Source: Streptomyces sp. CB01881 (GTDB lineage: Bacteria; Actinomycetota; Actinomycetes; Streptomycetales; Streptomycetaceae). Taken from it: 44,652 nt of DNA. A program made the position numbers and the translations under genes. The notes under the pieces were generated by a model. That model was not told the DNA's origin and did no database searches. It worked only from the letters and a program-made list of their open reading frames with translations. This document shows positions 8,299-15,234 of this stretch, piece after piece; positions within the stretch are counted from its first letter, which is position 1; the number at the start of each line of letters is the position of its first letter. The stretch is taken from positions 4,892,782 through 4,937,433 of the forward strand of contig NZ_CP026498.1 of NCBI RefSeq assembly GCF_002953255.1. Direction: 5' to 3'.

Positions 8299-8802
8299 AT
8301 GAGCTGGCTCCCCGATAACTTCGTCCATCCCGTCCTGGTGCCGCTGCCGGGCAGTGGTCATCACCTGCGGCCGATCCGGGAGGCGGACGCCCCGCTCGAC
8401 TATCCGGCTGTGATGGGTTCGCGCGAGCGGCTGTGGGCCATGTTCGGCCCGGCCTGGGGCTGGCCCGCAGCCACCATGACCTACGAGGCCGACAAGGCCG
8501 ACCTGTTGCGGCACGAGAAGGAGATCGCCGCACACCAGTCTTTCAACTACGCGCTGTTCGACGCGGCGGAGACAGCTCTGCTCGGCTGCGTCTACATCGA
8601 CCCACCGGAGAGGGCCGGCGCGGACGGCGAGATCTCCTGGTGGGTGGTGGACGAGCTGGCGGACAGCAAGGTCGAGCAGGCCCTCGACGAGCTGGTGCCG
8701 CGGTGGATCGCCGCCGACTGGCCGTTCGAGCAGCCGCGCTTCCTCGGCCGAGAGATCTCCTGGTCGGACTGGCTCGCCCTGCCGGAGCACCCCGACGCGT
8801 AA
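8299..8802 (+). CDS. GNAT-like N-acetyltransferase
   Basis: A 167-aa protein. It begins with a substrate-side segment HHLRPIREADAPLDYPAVMG, typical of the first beta strand and helix of GNAT enzymes, and continues to a core strand ALLGCVYIDPPE and SWWVVDELADSK. The usual acetyl-CoA loop (Q/RxxGxG/A) is not clear, so catalytic status is uncertain. The start is the ATG at 8299 rather than an upstream in-frame ATG at 8131, because the conserved part begins there and TACGGT lies 8 bases upstream. The gene is bracketed by an imperfect direct repeat. Confidence 0.7.
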   Translation: MSWLPDNFVHPVLVPLPGSGHHLRPIREADAPLDYPAVMGSRERLWAMFGPAWGWPAATMTYEADKADLLRHEKEIAAHQSFNYALFDAAETALLGCVYIDPPERAGADGEISWWVVDELADSKVEQALDELVPRWIAADWPFEQPRFLGREISWSDWLALPEHPDA

Positions 8803-8815
8803 GTAGCTTTTGTCG

Positions 8816-9061
8816 TCATGCTCTGGGGGCTGGTGCTCGAACGGCCGTCTCAATCGGGTGGTCGTCGGGTGCTCCGGCGTCAGCGGCGCTGTCCGGAGCC
8901 AGAACGTATCCGACCCGCCGCCGGGCGATCACCCACTCCTGCCATTCCTCCTCGGCTGCGGCCAACTCGGCCTGAATACGGTCGGCCTCCTCACGCTGGT
9001 CATCGACCCGACGCCGAGCAACGAACTCGTGCTGTTCCAGTAGTCCAACGACTGACGGCAT
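8816..9061 (-). CDS. Small coiled-coil protein, probably truncated member of a streptomycete family
   Basis: An 81-aa protein with a good GGGAGG site before the ATG at 9061. Residues about 5-50 are a heptad-rich helix (RRRVDDQREEADRIQAELAA, then EEEWQEWVIARRRVGYVLA). From memory, longer streptomycete proteins start the same way (MPSVVGLLEQ...) and continue with a helix-turn-helix-like C-terminal part; here the sequence stops shortly after VLAPDSAADAG, so this copy looks truncated. The tail DHPIETAVRAPA repeats a sequence on the far side of the GNAT-like gene. Function unknown. Confidence 0.6.
   Translation of the reverse strand: MPSVVGLLEQHEFVARRRVDDQREEADRIQAELAAAEEEWQEWVIARRRVGYVLAPDSAADAGAPDDHPIETAVRAPAPRA
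8837..8869. repeat. Imperfect direct repeat, right copy
   Basis: This is the partner of 8182-8214 and encodes the C-terminal tail of the coiled-coil protein on the minus strand. The two copies lie 655 bases apart with the GNAT-like gene between them. Confidence 0.6.
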
Positions 9062-9185
9062 GCGAGACCTCCCGGGGAACGACGACCTGACAGGCCACTA
9101 CTCCCACGGGTCCACCGCACCTGTCCGCAACCAGCGGAAACACGCCAATCACACCCGGAGAGACAACAGCTTCTGAGGCGTCAGG

Positions 9186-9959
9186 TCAGCCGCAGGCACT
9201 ACCTGCCTGTTCGGCGCCCGCTTTGTGCAGATAGGCATGGGCCAGCTCACGAAGCCGCGTCTGGTCGAAGCTGCGCCCGTGGCCCGGATGGACGACGGAC
9301 ACGTCCAGCTGCGCGAGGCTTTCCATGCTGCGCCGGTAGGCGGGCACATCGGAGTCCGGGAGGTCGTCGATCAGGTGGCCGTCGTACACCACATCGCCGG
9401 AGAAAAGCACCCCGGTACGCTCCTCCAGCAGGGCGATGCTTCCTGGGGAGTGGCCGGGAAGGTGAAGGACCGTCAGCGTGCGGTCGCCCAGGTCGATCCG
9501 GTCCCCGTCATCCAGCCGGCGACTCAGTGTCACCGCTTCGACGCGATACGTCCGCGGGTCGTACTCGGGATACGGCAGATCCTTGATCAGCAGGTCCGGG
9601 ACGGGCTCTCCCCCAGCATTGATGCCGAGCTTCTCGTAGAGCTCGGCGCCGTACAGACTGGCCGGGACACCCGCGGCCAGGATCGCGGCGTCGGCCGTGT
9701 GAGCGGCCCGCTCACGAAACTCGTGAGCCCCACCGACGTGGTCCAGGTGCGCGTGGGTGAGGACTGCCAGCGGGTCGCGCTCGAACATGCGTGGGATCTC
9801 CCCGCGCAGGGCGACGACGCCAAGCCCGGCATCGACGACGAGGTCGCGGTCGGTTCCGCGCAGCCACCACATTTTCGCTGACAGCAGCGGGCTGACGAGG
9901 GGTTCCGAGACCCGGACGAGGTCACTGCCCAGCTCTAACTGCTCATACCAGTCACTCAT
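9186..9959 (-). CDS. MBL-fold metallo-hydrolase
   Basis: A 257-aa metallo-beta-lactamase-fold protein from the ATG at 9959. The di-metal motif is HAHLDHVGG (H69, H71, D73, H74), with further ligands in LPGHSPGSIALL, FSGDVVYDG and VVHPGHGRSF. The N-terminal LLSAKMWWLRGTDRDLVVDAG is the typical strand region before the metal site. Such proteins include lactonases, thioesterases and glyoxalase-II-like enzymes; the substrate cannot be told. It stands alone on the minus strand between the coiled-coil gene and the broken XRE gene. Confidence 0.9.
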   Translation of the reverse strand: MSDWYEQLELGSDLVRVSEPLVSPLLSAKMWWLRGTDRDLVVDAGLGVVALRGEIPRMFERDPLAVLTHAHLDHVGGAHEFRERAAHTADAAILAAGVPASLYGAELYEKLGINAGGEPVPDLLIKDLPYPEYDPRTYRVEAVTLSRRLDDGDRIDLGDRTLTVLHLPGHSPGSIALLEERTGVLFSGDVVYDGHLIDDLPDSDVPAYRRSMESLAQLDVSVVHPGHGRSFDQTRLRELAHAYLHKAGAEQAGSACG

Positions 9960-10030
9960 GCCGAGCAGTGTGTCAGCCGCCTCGCCCGGACCAGCGGGAT
10001 TGAGACGGTGGGCGGCATCCACACACCGCA

Positions 10031-10123
10031 GACCAGATCGCTTGAGATCTCGGATCGCTGCTCGTCGCAGATGATCTGGTCGCCGCAGATCGCGGTCATG
10101 GCCTCGGACCAGATCGCTTGAGA
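10031..10123. repeat. 17-bp direct repeats bracketing the end of the broken XRE gene
   Basis: GACCAGATCGCTTGAGA occurs at 10031-10047 and again at 10107-10123, 76 bases apart. A related GATCTGGTC in the opposite sense lies at about 10074. The right copy falls in the 3' end of the truncated XRE gene, so the repeats may mark the rearrangement that shortened it. Confidence 0.75.
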
Positions 10124-10269
10124 CGGGACAAGGTCTCGATCTTGCTCTGACTCATGCCGCAACGCACTGCAAGCCGGTCTCCCGTGAGACCGGCTTGCAG
10201 GCGCAGCGTCCTGAGTGTGCCGGCCAGGTCCTGCTTGGACCGGTCGAGCGCATCGGGGTCGAGCGTCAC
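10096..10269 (-). pseudogene. Truncated XRE/helix-turn-helix regulator gene
   Basis: It encodes 57 residues from a GTG whose GTGA overlaps the stop of the upstream DUF6879 gene. Residues 4-44 (DPDALDRSKQDLAGTLRTLR, then LQAGLTGDRLAVRCGMSQSKI) are the first part of an XRE helix-turn-helix as found in streptomycete regulators. Where the recognition helix should continue (SRIERGK or similar) the sequence becomes ETLSRLKRSGPRP and stops, so the DNA-binding domain is incomplete and the C-terminal domain is missing. The 17-bp repeats in its tail suggest a deletion or rearrangement. It could be expressed as a short peptide, but not as a functional regulator of the usual kind. Confidence 0.7.
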
Positions 10270-10781
10270 CCGTGCTCTTTCAGGTAGTCGAAGAAGGGCA
10301 CCGAATGCTCGATCGCCGACCTCTTCAGCTCCTGGCACTCGACCGCCCGTTCATCAACCAGCTCACGGTTGACCTGCGTGCCGTCCGGGCGGAAGTTGAG
10401 GTGCACGACCGACACTTCGTCGAACATCCACCAGTCCTGATCCGGGATCCCGTGGTCCTCTTCGGTGGCGTCCAGAATCCGGATGTCCTCACCGGCCGCG
10501 ATGTTGCCCGGGATTCCCCAGGCGAACTGGTACCGCTGGTAGTCGGTCAGCGGCCGACGCACCACGCGGACGCGCCCGATCGTCCTACCGGACGAGACGA
10601 ATCCGCGAACCCGCTGGTGCCAGGCCGCGTTGTGCCCCTCCGGCTTGGGTTCACCACGCAGGAACCGCGCGAGATTCTCGGCCTCACGCGGCATCGTGTA
10701 GGCGGGCTGGGCCTCAAGCCGGAACGCATCGCGCCGGAACCCGTCGAAGTGCCGGCGCCACGACTCACCATCCAAGAGCAC
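10266..10781 (-). CDS. DUF6879-family protein
   Basis: A 171-aa protein from the GTG at 10781, preceded by GGAGGAGG at 9 bases; the open frame extends further upstream but without another good start. Family features are WRRHFDGFRRDAFRLEAQPA, the basic RVRVVRRPLTDYQRYQFAWG, AGEDIRILDA and the aromatic DQDWWMFDEVSVVHLNF. DUF6879 proteins are streptomycete proteins of unknown role that are typically encoded just before an XRE regulator, as here (GTGA overlap), so they probably act as a regulator pair. In this copy the XRE partner is truncated, leaving the protein orphaned. Confidence 0.82.
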   Translation of the reverse strand: MLLDGESWRRHFDGFRRDAFRLEAQPAYTMPREAENLARFLRGEPKPEGHNAAWHQRVRGFVSSGRTIGRVRVVRRPLTDYQRYQFAWGIPGNIAAGEDIRILDATEEDHGIPDQDWWMFDEVSVVHLNFRPDGTQVNRELVDERAVECQELKRSAIEHSVPFFDYLKEHG

Positions 10782-10850
10782 GGACAGCCTCCTCCAGATC
10801 GTGATTTCTCTGAACTCCTTTCCCCATTCCACTGCATCGAAGGACCCCGT

Positions 10851-10885
10851 GGAGTCGGAAGTCGGTGTGGCCGACTTCCTACTCC
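10851..10885. other. Strong hairpin in the divergent DUF6879/sigma-factor intergenic region
   Basis: GGAGTCGGAAGTCGG and CCGACTTCCTACTCC pair over 15 bp with one mismatch around TGTGG. The gap 10782-11097 (316 bases) has no gene; apart from this hairpin, a looser pairing between GGCCGCGGGTGG (near 10895) and CCACCTGCGGCC (near 10970) is visible. It may be an operator or a structured leader of the DUF6879 transcript. Confidence 0.55.
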
Positions 10886-11097
10886 AGGCGGGCCGCGGGT
10901 GGATCGCGCAGCACAGCGGAAGCGGACGGGTGTGCCCAACGCCGCACCGCGCCGGGCATCCCACCTGCGGCCTCGCGGCGGGCCGTTGACGCGGCAGTGG
11001 TGAAGAAGATCGCCCGCCCGCGCGACATCCTGCCGTCCCACGTAGTCATGAGGGGTATGCACGGGGATCACAGGACGAGGGAACAGGCGGGGACCGA

Positions 11098-11604
11098 GTG
11101 AAATCAGCTCAGGAGAACGAGTACCTGGAGTTCGTGGCCGCAAGGGCCAAGGCGCTGTACCGCTCGGCGTACGTGCTCACGGCCGGTGACGCGCATCTTG
11201 CCGAGGACCTGGTGCAGGAGACCCTCAGCCGGGTGTACGTGCACTGGAAGCGGGTGGCCGGTGCGGACAACCCGGCGGCCTACGCCCAGACGGTTCTGGT
11301 CCGCACCTTCCTCAGCCTGCGGCGTCGGCGGAGCACCACGGAACGCCCCGTCGGGAACGTGCCCGACGGTGCGGCGTCCGGCCCGGACACCGCGCTGCGG
11401 CTCACCCTGCTGGACGCCCTCGGCCAACTCCCGCCCCGCGACCGGGCGGTGCTTCTGCTGCGCTACTGGGAGGACCGCAGCATCGAGGAGACCGCCCGGA
11501 TGCTCAGGCTGAGCAGCAGCGCGGTCCGTTCCCAGGGCACCCGCGCGCTCGGCAGGGTGCGCGCGCTGCTCGGCGACAGCCTGTCCGACCTGGTGCCGCA
11601 CTGA
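11098..11604 (+). CDS. ECF RNA polymerase sigma factor, SigE family
   Basis: A 168-aa extracytoplasmic-function sigma factor beginning at a GTG. Region 2 lies at about residues 8-75 (LYRSAYVLTAGDAHLAEDLV, then QETLSRVYVHWKRV) and region 4 at about 105-160 (LPPRDRAVLLLRYWEDRSIE, then ETARMLRLSSSAVRSQ, the recognition helix). The spacing matches the SigE-family (about 170 aa) sigma factors of actinobacteria. The gene 70 bases downstream encodes a membrane protein with a short cytoplasmic N-terminus, the usual partner type. Its target promoters are not known. Confidence 0.93.
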   Translation: MKSAQENEYLEFVAARAKALYRSAYVLTAGDAHLAEDLVQETLSRVYVHWKRVAGADNPAAYAQTVLVRTFLSLRRRRSTTERPVGNVPDGAASGPDTALRLTLLDALGQLPPRDRAVLLLRYWEDRSIEETARMLRLSSSAVRSQGTRALGRVRALLGDSLSDLVPH

Positions 11605-11673
11605 GCACGTGCACGCAGGTCAGAACCGCCGCAAGGCCCCGCCCCCATCAGCGACAGAAAAGGTGACTTCAGC

Positions 11674-12498
11674 ATGCCGTTCGAAGCAGACCTCGCACAC
11701 GCCCTGGACCGCACGGCCGACTCCCTCGACCCCGATCTCACCACGTTCGTGAGCGGAGCCGTCGAGCGCGGGCGCAGCCGCCGGCGTCGGCGCACCGCCG
11801 GCGTCATCGCCGGTGTCACCGCCGGGGTCGGCGCCTGCGCCTGCGCCGTGGTCGCGGCGACCGGCCTGGCGTTCCCCGGCGCGCTCCCCGGGCTCCACCC
11901 CGCAGGATCCGACATCGAGCCGGCGGCGCACGCGGCGCCCCGTTCCGCGATCACCGACACCCAGATGATCAAGGCCCTGGAGCTGACGTTCCCCGGGGGC
12001 CGGTTCAGCCAGGAGACCGGGCAGAGCAACAACCCCTCGGATCCGTCCGGCGGAATGGTCGCCATGGGTTCACTGGTCGTCGACGACGGTGGCGGCGCCT
12101 CCAGCGTCGGCGTCTCGGCCGTGCGGCTCAAGCTGCCGCTCAGGGACGGTGACGGGCTGAGCTGCGAGCAGACGAAGCCCGCGCGTGCCGCCGGTGACAC
12201 CTGCACGCTGAGCGAGCTGCCGAGCAGTGCCGCGATTCCCGGTGGGGCCGTGGTGATGTCGGAGGAGATCGCGGCCAAACACCCGGCCGGTGTCGACGCC
12301 GCCCACCGCTGGACGGTGACGGTGACCCTGAAGTCGACCGGTGCGCAGCTGCAGATGGTGCAGTGGAACAGCGCCGGCGGTTTTGGTGCCAGTGAGGTGC
12401 CGAAGCCGACCCGGGCCGCTCCCCCGCTCTCCCAGCAGCAGGCGGTGGCCGCACTCACCGGTGCCACCTGGGCGCCGATCCTTGCCGCCCTCGGCTGA
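11674..12498 (+). CDS. Membrane-anchored partner of the SigE-family sigma factor
   Basis: A 274-aa protein with an AAGGTGA site before the ATG. A cytoplasmic N-terminus of about 40 residues (FEADLAHALDRTADSLDPDL, then a RGRSRRRRR cluster) precedes one membrane helix (about 41-68) and a large extracytoplasmic domain of about 200 residues with two cysteines (SCEQTKPARAAGDTC). This is the standard layout of proteins encoded with SigE-family sigma factors; they are presumed regulators of the sigma factor, but no canonical zinc anti-sigma (HxxxCxxC) motif is present. The outer domain may sense an envelope signal. A perfect bidirectional terminator follows. Confidence 0.78.
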   Translation: MPFEADLAHALDRTADSLDPDLTTFVSGAVERGRSRRRRRTAGVIAGVTAGVGACACAVVAATGLAFPGALPGLHPAGSDIEPAAHAAPRSAITDTQMIKALELTFPGGRFSQETGQSNNPSDPSGGMVAMGSLVVDDGGGASSVGVSAVRLKLPLRDGDGLSCEQTKPARAAGDTCTLSELPSSAAIPGGAVVMSEEIAAKHPAGVDAAHRWTVTVTLKSTGAQLQMVQWNSAGGFGASEVPKPTRAAPPLSQQQAVAALTGATWAPILAALG

Positions 12499-12569
12499 CG
12501 GTCCGTCGGTTGCCCGTCGGCTGTCCCTCGACTGCCGCGGCGCACCTGCCCCCCACACACACCACACAC

Positions 12570-12617
12570 ACCACGGCGGCCCCCCGCTCGACGAGTCGAG
12601 CGGGGGGCCGCCGTGGT
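12570..12617. terminator. Bidirectional terminator, perfect 23-bp inverted repeat
   Basis: Arms 12570-12592 and 12595-12617 are perfect reverse complements (ACCACGGCGGCCCCCC... and its mirror) around a 2-base loop. It lies between convergent genes ending at 12498 and 12633 and follows a short CA-rich stretch (12553-12570). Confidence 0.9.
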
Positions 12618-12632
12618 CACCTGTCGCGGGCG

Positions 12633-13349
12633 TCAGCTCTCGCTGCCGCCGCCGCGGCGCTTGCGGGCGACGAAGACGAGCCCGCCGCCGAGCAGGACGA
12701 CGGCGCCGCCGGCCGCGGCGATGACCGGGGTGGAGTCGTTGCTACCGGTCTGGGCGAGCACCGGGCCCGCGGTCGGGGTCGCGGTCGCGGTGGTCGGCGC
12801 CGGGGTGGGCGTCTTGGTCGCGGTGGGGGTCGCCGTCGCGGTGGCGGTGGGCGACACCGTCGCGCTCGGGGCCGGGGTCGGGGTCGGGGTCGCCGTCTTG
12901 GTGGCGGTGGGCGTCGGCGTGGGGGTCGGGGTCGCCGTCTTGGTGGGCGTGGGGGTCGGCGTCGGGGTCGGCGTCTTGCAGACCTCGATCGTCCTGGTCT
13001 CGGTCTTGTTCCAGTCGTGGTTCTTCGGGTCCTCGGTGGTGGTGACCACGAAGGTGGCGGCGACCGGCTTGTCGTGGTCCTTGACCGGGTACGTCCCGTG
13101 GAACTCCTTGCCGAACTCCTTCTGGTCCAGCACCTTCACGCCGTCGACGGTCAGGCTGACGACGTTCTTCACGCCCGCCGCGTCGCTGTAGTTGATCAGG
13201 TCGATGACGACCTTGTCGCAGGTCGTGGTCCATGCGGGCGTGTGCGCCGAGGCACTGGTGGCCAGGGCCATCGGCAGTAGGACGGCGGCCGCCGCCGCCC
13301 CCGCCAGTGCCGCGCTCCTGATGCCGATCTGCCGCTGCTGTCGCGCCAT
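12633..13349 (-). CDS. Secreted LAQTG-anchored cell-wall protein with Thr-Pro stalk
   Basis: A 238-aa sortase substrate with GGAGGGG before the ATG. Signal peptide is residues 1-35 (LAGAAAAAVLLPMALATSAS, cut before HTPAW). A folded domain of about 90 residues (36-124) has two cysteines, C44 and C124, that could form a disulfide. A TPTPTPTKTATPTP-type stalk spans about 126-195. The C-terminus is LAQTG (198-202), a hydrophobic helix and an RKRRGGGSES tail, matching the LAXTG signal of class E sortases. No sortase gene is in the window. The function of the globular domain is unknown. Confidence 0.88.
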   Translation of the reverse strand: MARQQRQIGIRSAALAGAAAAAVLLPMALATSASAHTPAWTTTCDKVVIDLINYSDAAGVKNVVSLTVDGVKVLDQKEFGKEFHGTYPVKDHDKPVAATFVVTTTEDPKNHDWNKTETRTIEVCKTPTPTPTPTPTKTATPTPTPTPTATKTATPTPTPAPSATVSPTATATATPTATKTPTPAPTTATATPTAGPVLAQTGSNDSTPVIAAAGGAVVLLGGGLVFVARKRRGGGSES

Positions 13350-13587
13350 TTCGTTGTCCCCTCCGAACGGTCTTGTGCAGCAGGCGTGTTGAGTGGTCTG
13401 GCGGTGGCCCGCTACGACTGTCCGGGGGACTCTACCTGCACTTACGCCCCTCCCCACACCCCGCCGACGACCGGATTTCGTCTGTCCGTCCGGTCCCGGA
13501 TGTGCAATGAGCAGCCCATCACGCCCGCCACCTCGCATGACGTGGTTTCGGCAAAGTTGAATGGACTTCGTCACACTGCCATGAAGA

Positions 13588-13629
13588 ACGGCGCCCGCGG
13601 TGATCGGGTTCAGTCACCGCAGGCGCCGT
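13588..13629 (-). terminator. Hairpin terminator downstream of the choice-of-anchor A gene
   Basis: ACGGCGCCCGCGGTGA and TCACCGCAGGCGCCGT pair over 16 bp with one mismatch around a 10-base loop. The surrounding gap 13350-13671 has no other gene; the right part carries a short tandem CGCATCGGC repeat (13636-13660), and the left part holds the promoter of the LAQTG gene. Confidence 0.8.
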
Positions 13630-13671
13630 GTCGATCGGCCGCATCGGCCGCATCGGCCGGTCAATGAGGGT

Positions 13672-15006
13672 TCAGGCCTTCTTGGCCGCCCGGCGACGGG
13701 TGGCCCCCACGATCGCGCCACCGGCCGCGATCACGACCGCGCCACCGATCGCCAGCGGGACGACCGGGCCGGAGCCGGTGTGTGCGAGGTTGCCACCGCC
13801 GGTGGCCTCGGCCGACGGGCTCGCGGAAGCGGTCGGCACGGCCGCCGGGGCGGAGGCCGACGGGCTCGCGGAGGCGCCCGGGCTCGGCCTGCCGCTCGCC
13901 GGAGTGGTCGGGCCGCCGGAAGCGCCCGGGGTCACCGAGGGGGACGGCACCCCCGGGGTGGTGCCCGGCGTGCTCGGGGTGGCGGACGCCGACGGCGAGC
14001 CGCTCGGGATCACCGGGACCACCGTCGTAACGGTGGTCGGCGGCGGCACGACGGCGGGCAGGCAGCCGGCGAACGGGTAGTGGTGCGTCTCCGCACCGCC
14101 CTTTCCGGTCAGCGACTTGGCGATCACCGAACCGTTGACCGGCCCGCCGCTGCCGAGGTCGAAGGCCGCGTTCGGCGCCAGGACGGTGCCGGCCCAGGCG
14201 GCCTGACTGTTCTTGACCACCTTGGTGGCGGTCGGGAAGTTCCAGAGCAGCCTGGCGCGGACGGCCCCGCCCGCGGCGCTCTGCAGCTTGTCGTCCAGGA
14301 CGTACGACTGCTTCGCCTCGTCCCACAGGTGGAAGCCGGTGGTCTTCGCGGCGGCCATGTCGTACCCGTCGCCGGTCACGTTGATCACGGTGACCGAGCC
14401 GGCCGGCACCTTCAGGAAGACGTCGGTGGCGCCCTGGAGCGTCGCGGCGCTGACGGTGAAGCTGTTGAGCCCGGTGCCGGTGCCGCCCAGGCGGAGCTCC
14501 TTGCCCTTGGCCTCGACCGTGGCGCCGGCGGTCTGCGGTGCGGCGGCGAGCGAGGCGGAGGCGGAGCGCAGCTTGGCGAACTCGGCCTTGAAGTCGATCG
14601 GGGACGCGCCCTGGCCGACCTTGCCCTGGTGCGCCTCGACCACGGCGCCCGCGGCCTTCGAACCGTAGACCCCGTTGCCCTTCATGACCTGGGTGTTGTG
14701 CCCGGTCACGCTGCCGGCCACGACCAGCGCGTTGCCGCCGGGCAGCGCGGCGACCTGCTCGGGGGTGAGCTCCTGGCCGACCGAGAAGCCGCCGGTGAAG
14801 TCGGCGTTGCCGCCGACCGCCACCGCGCCCTCGGCGTCCGGCGTGTGGGTGTCGTCGCCCTCGATGAACTCCCCGTAGAGGTTGGCGACGCCGAGGCTCT
14901 GGCACTGCCGGCCGGGCCCGGCGGCGTGGGCAGCCGGGGCGACGAGGGCGGCCAGGGCAAGGGATCCGCCGATTGCGAGCGCCGCGGCGGGTGTGGGTAT
15001 GCGCAT
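13672..15006 (-). CDS. Choice-of-anchor A family surface protein, LAHTG sortase substrate
   Basis: A 444-aa secreted protein from the ATG at 15006 (GGAG 10 bases upstream). Signal peptide is about residues 1-28 (LAIGGSLALAALVAPAAHAA). The choice-of-anchor A domain spans about 33-300: it starts NLYGEFIEGDDTHTPDAEGA and AVGGNADFTGGFSVG and ends FPTATKVVKNSQAAWAGTVL. A Ser/Pro/Thr-rich stalk (about 310-400) leads to LAHTG (407-411), a membrane helix and an RRRAAKKA tail, so it is probably covalently attached to peptidoglycan by a class E sortase. Domains of this family occur in collagen-binding and ice-binding-like surface proteins; the ligand here is unknown. Two DasR-type boxes lie in the promoter region. 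Confidence 0.9.
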   Translation of the reverse strand: MRIPTPAAALAIGGSLALAALVAPAAHAAGPGRQCQSLGVANLYGEFIEGDDTHTPDAEGAVAVGGNADFTGGFSVGQELTPEQVAALPGGNALVVAGSVTGHNTQVMKGNGVYGSKAAGAVVEAHQGKVGQGASPIDFKAEFAKLRSASASLAAAPQTAGATVEAKGKELRLGGTGTGLNSFTVSAATLQGATDVFLKVPAGSVTVINVTGDGYDMAAAKTTGFHLWDEAKQSYVLDDKLQSAAGGAVRARLLWNFPTATKVVKNSQAAWAGTVLAPNAAFDLGSGGPVNGSVIAKSLTGKGGAETHHYPFAGCLPAVVPPPTTVTTVVPVIPSGSPSASATPSTPGTTPGVPSPSVTPGASGGPTTPASGRPSPGASASPSASAPAAVPTASASPSAEATGGGNLAHTGSGPVVPLAIGGAVVIAAGGAIVGATRRRAAKKA

Positions 15007-15052
15007 GTGCAGGATCTCCGCTTGACGTGCGGGGGTGGGTGGGGCCCGAAAA

Positions 15053-15105
15053 AGGTATGGACCAAACCGCACTCTTTCGGCCAGTCGGATAATTGGTCAA
15101 GACCA
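15053..15105 (-). promoter_or_regulatory. Pair of DasR/chitinase-type boxes upstream of the choice-of-anchor A gene
   Basis: Read on the minus strand, TGGTCTTGACCA (15094-15105) and TGGTCCATACCT (15053-15064) form direct repeats with centres 41 bases apart. The first sits in a longer dyad ATTGGTC-AA-GACCAAT (15092-15107). The second differs by one base from the TGGTCCAGACCT direct repeat of Streptomyces chitinase promoters, and both fit the DasR consensus TGGTCTAGACCA. They lie 47 and 88 bases before the start of the surface protein gene. Control by DasR and N-acetylglucosamine is inferred. Confidence 0.72.
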
Positions 15106-15234
15106 ATGACCGACATGCCCGAACAGTCCGGTTCCCGCCGACGCTCTTGCCGGAGCGGCAAACCGCACGGGGCCCGTGCGGCGCGCGACCGCCCCGCCCC
15201 AAGATCGGCTGTAAGGCCGCCTACGATTGACCCC

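Noticed and set aside
12715..12980. Minisatellite-like tandem repeats
   Set aside because: These encode the Thr-Pro stalk of the LAQTG protein and are explained by coding function.
13403..13420. DasR site upstream of the LAQTG gene (GAGTGGTCTGG)
   Set aside because: Only a half-site; the second half of the dyad is missing.
13600..15234. Long open frame on the plus strand running into ctaA, opposite the choice-of-anchor A gene
   Set aside because: It is antisense to a well-supported gene, is Arg/Gly-rich low-complexity sequence, and CtaA similarity begins only at 15235.
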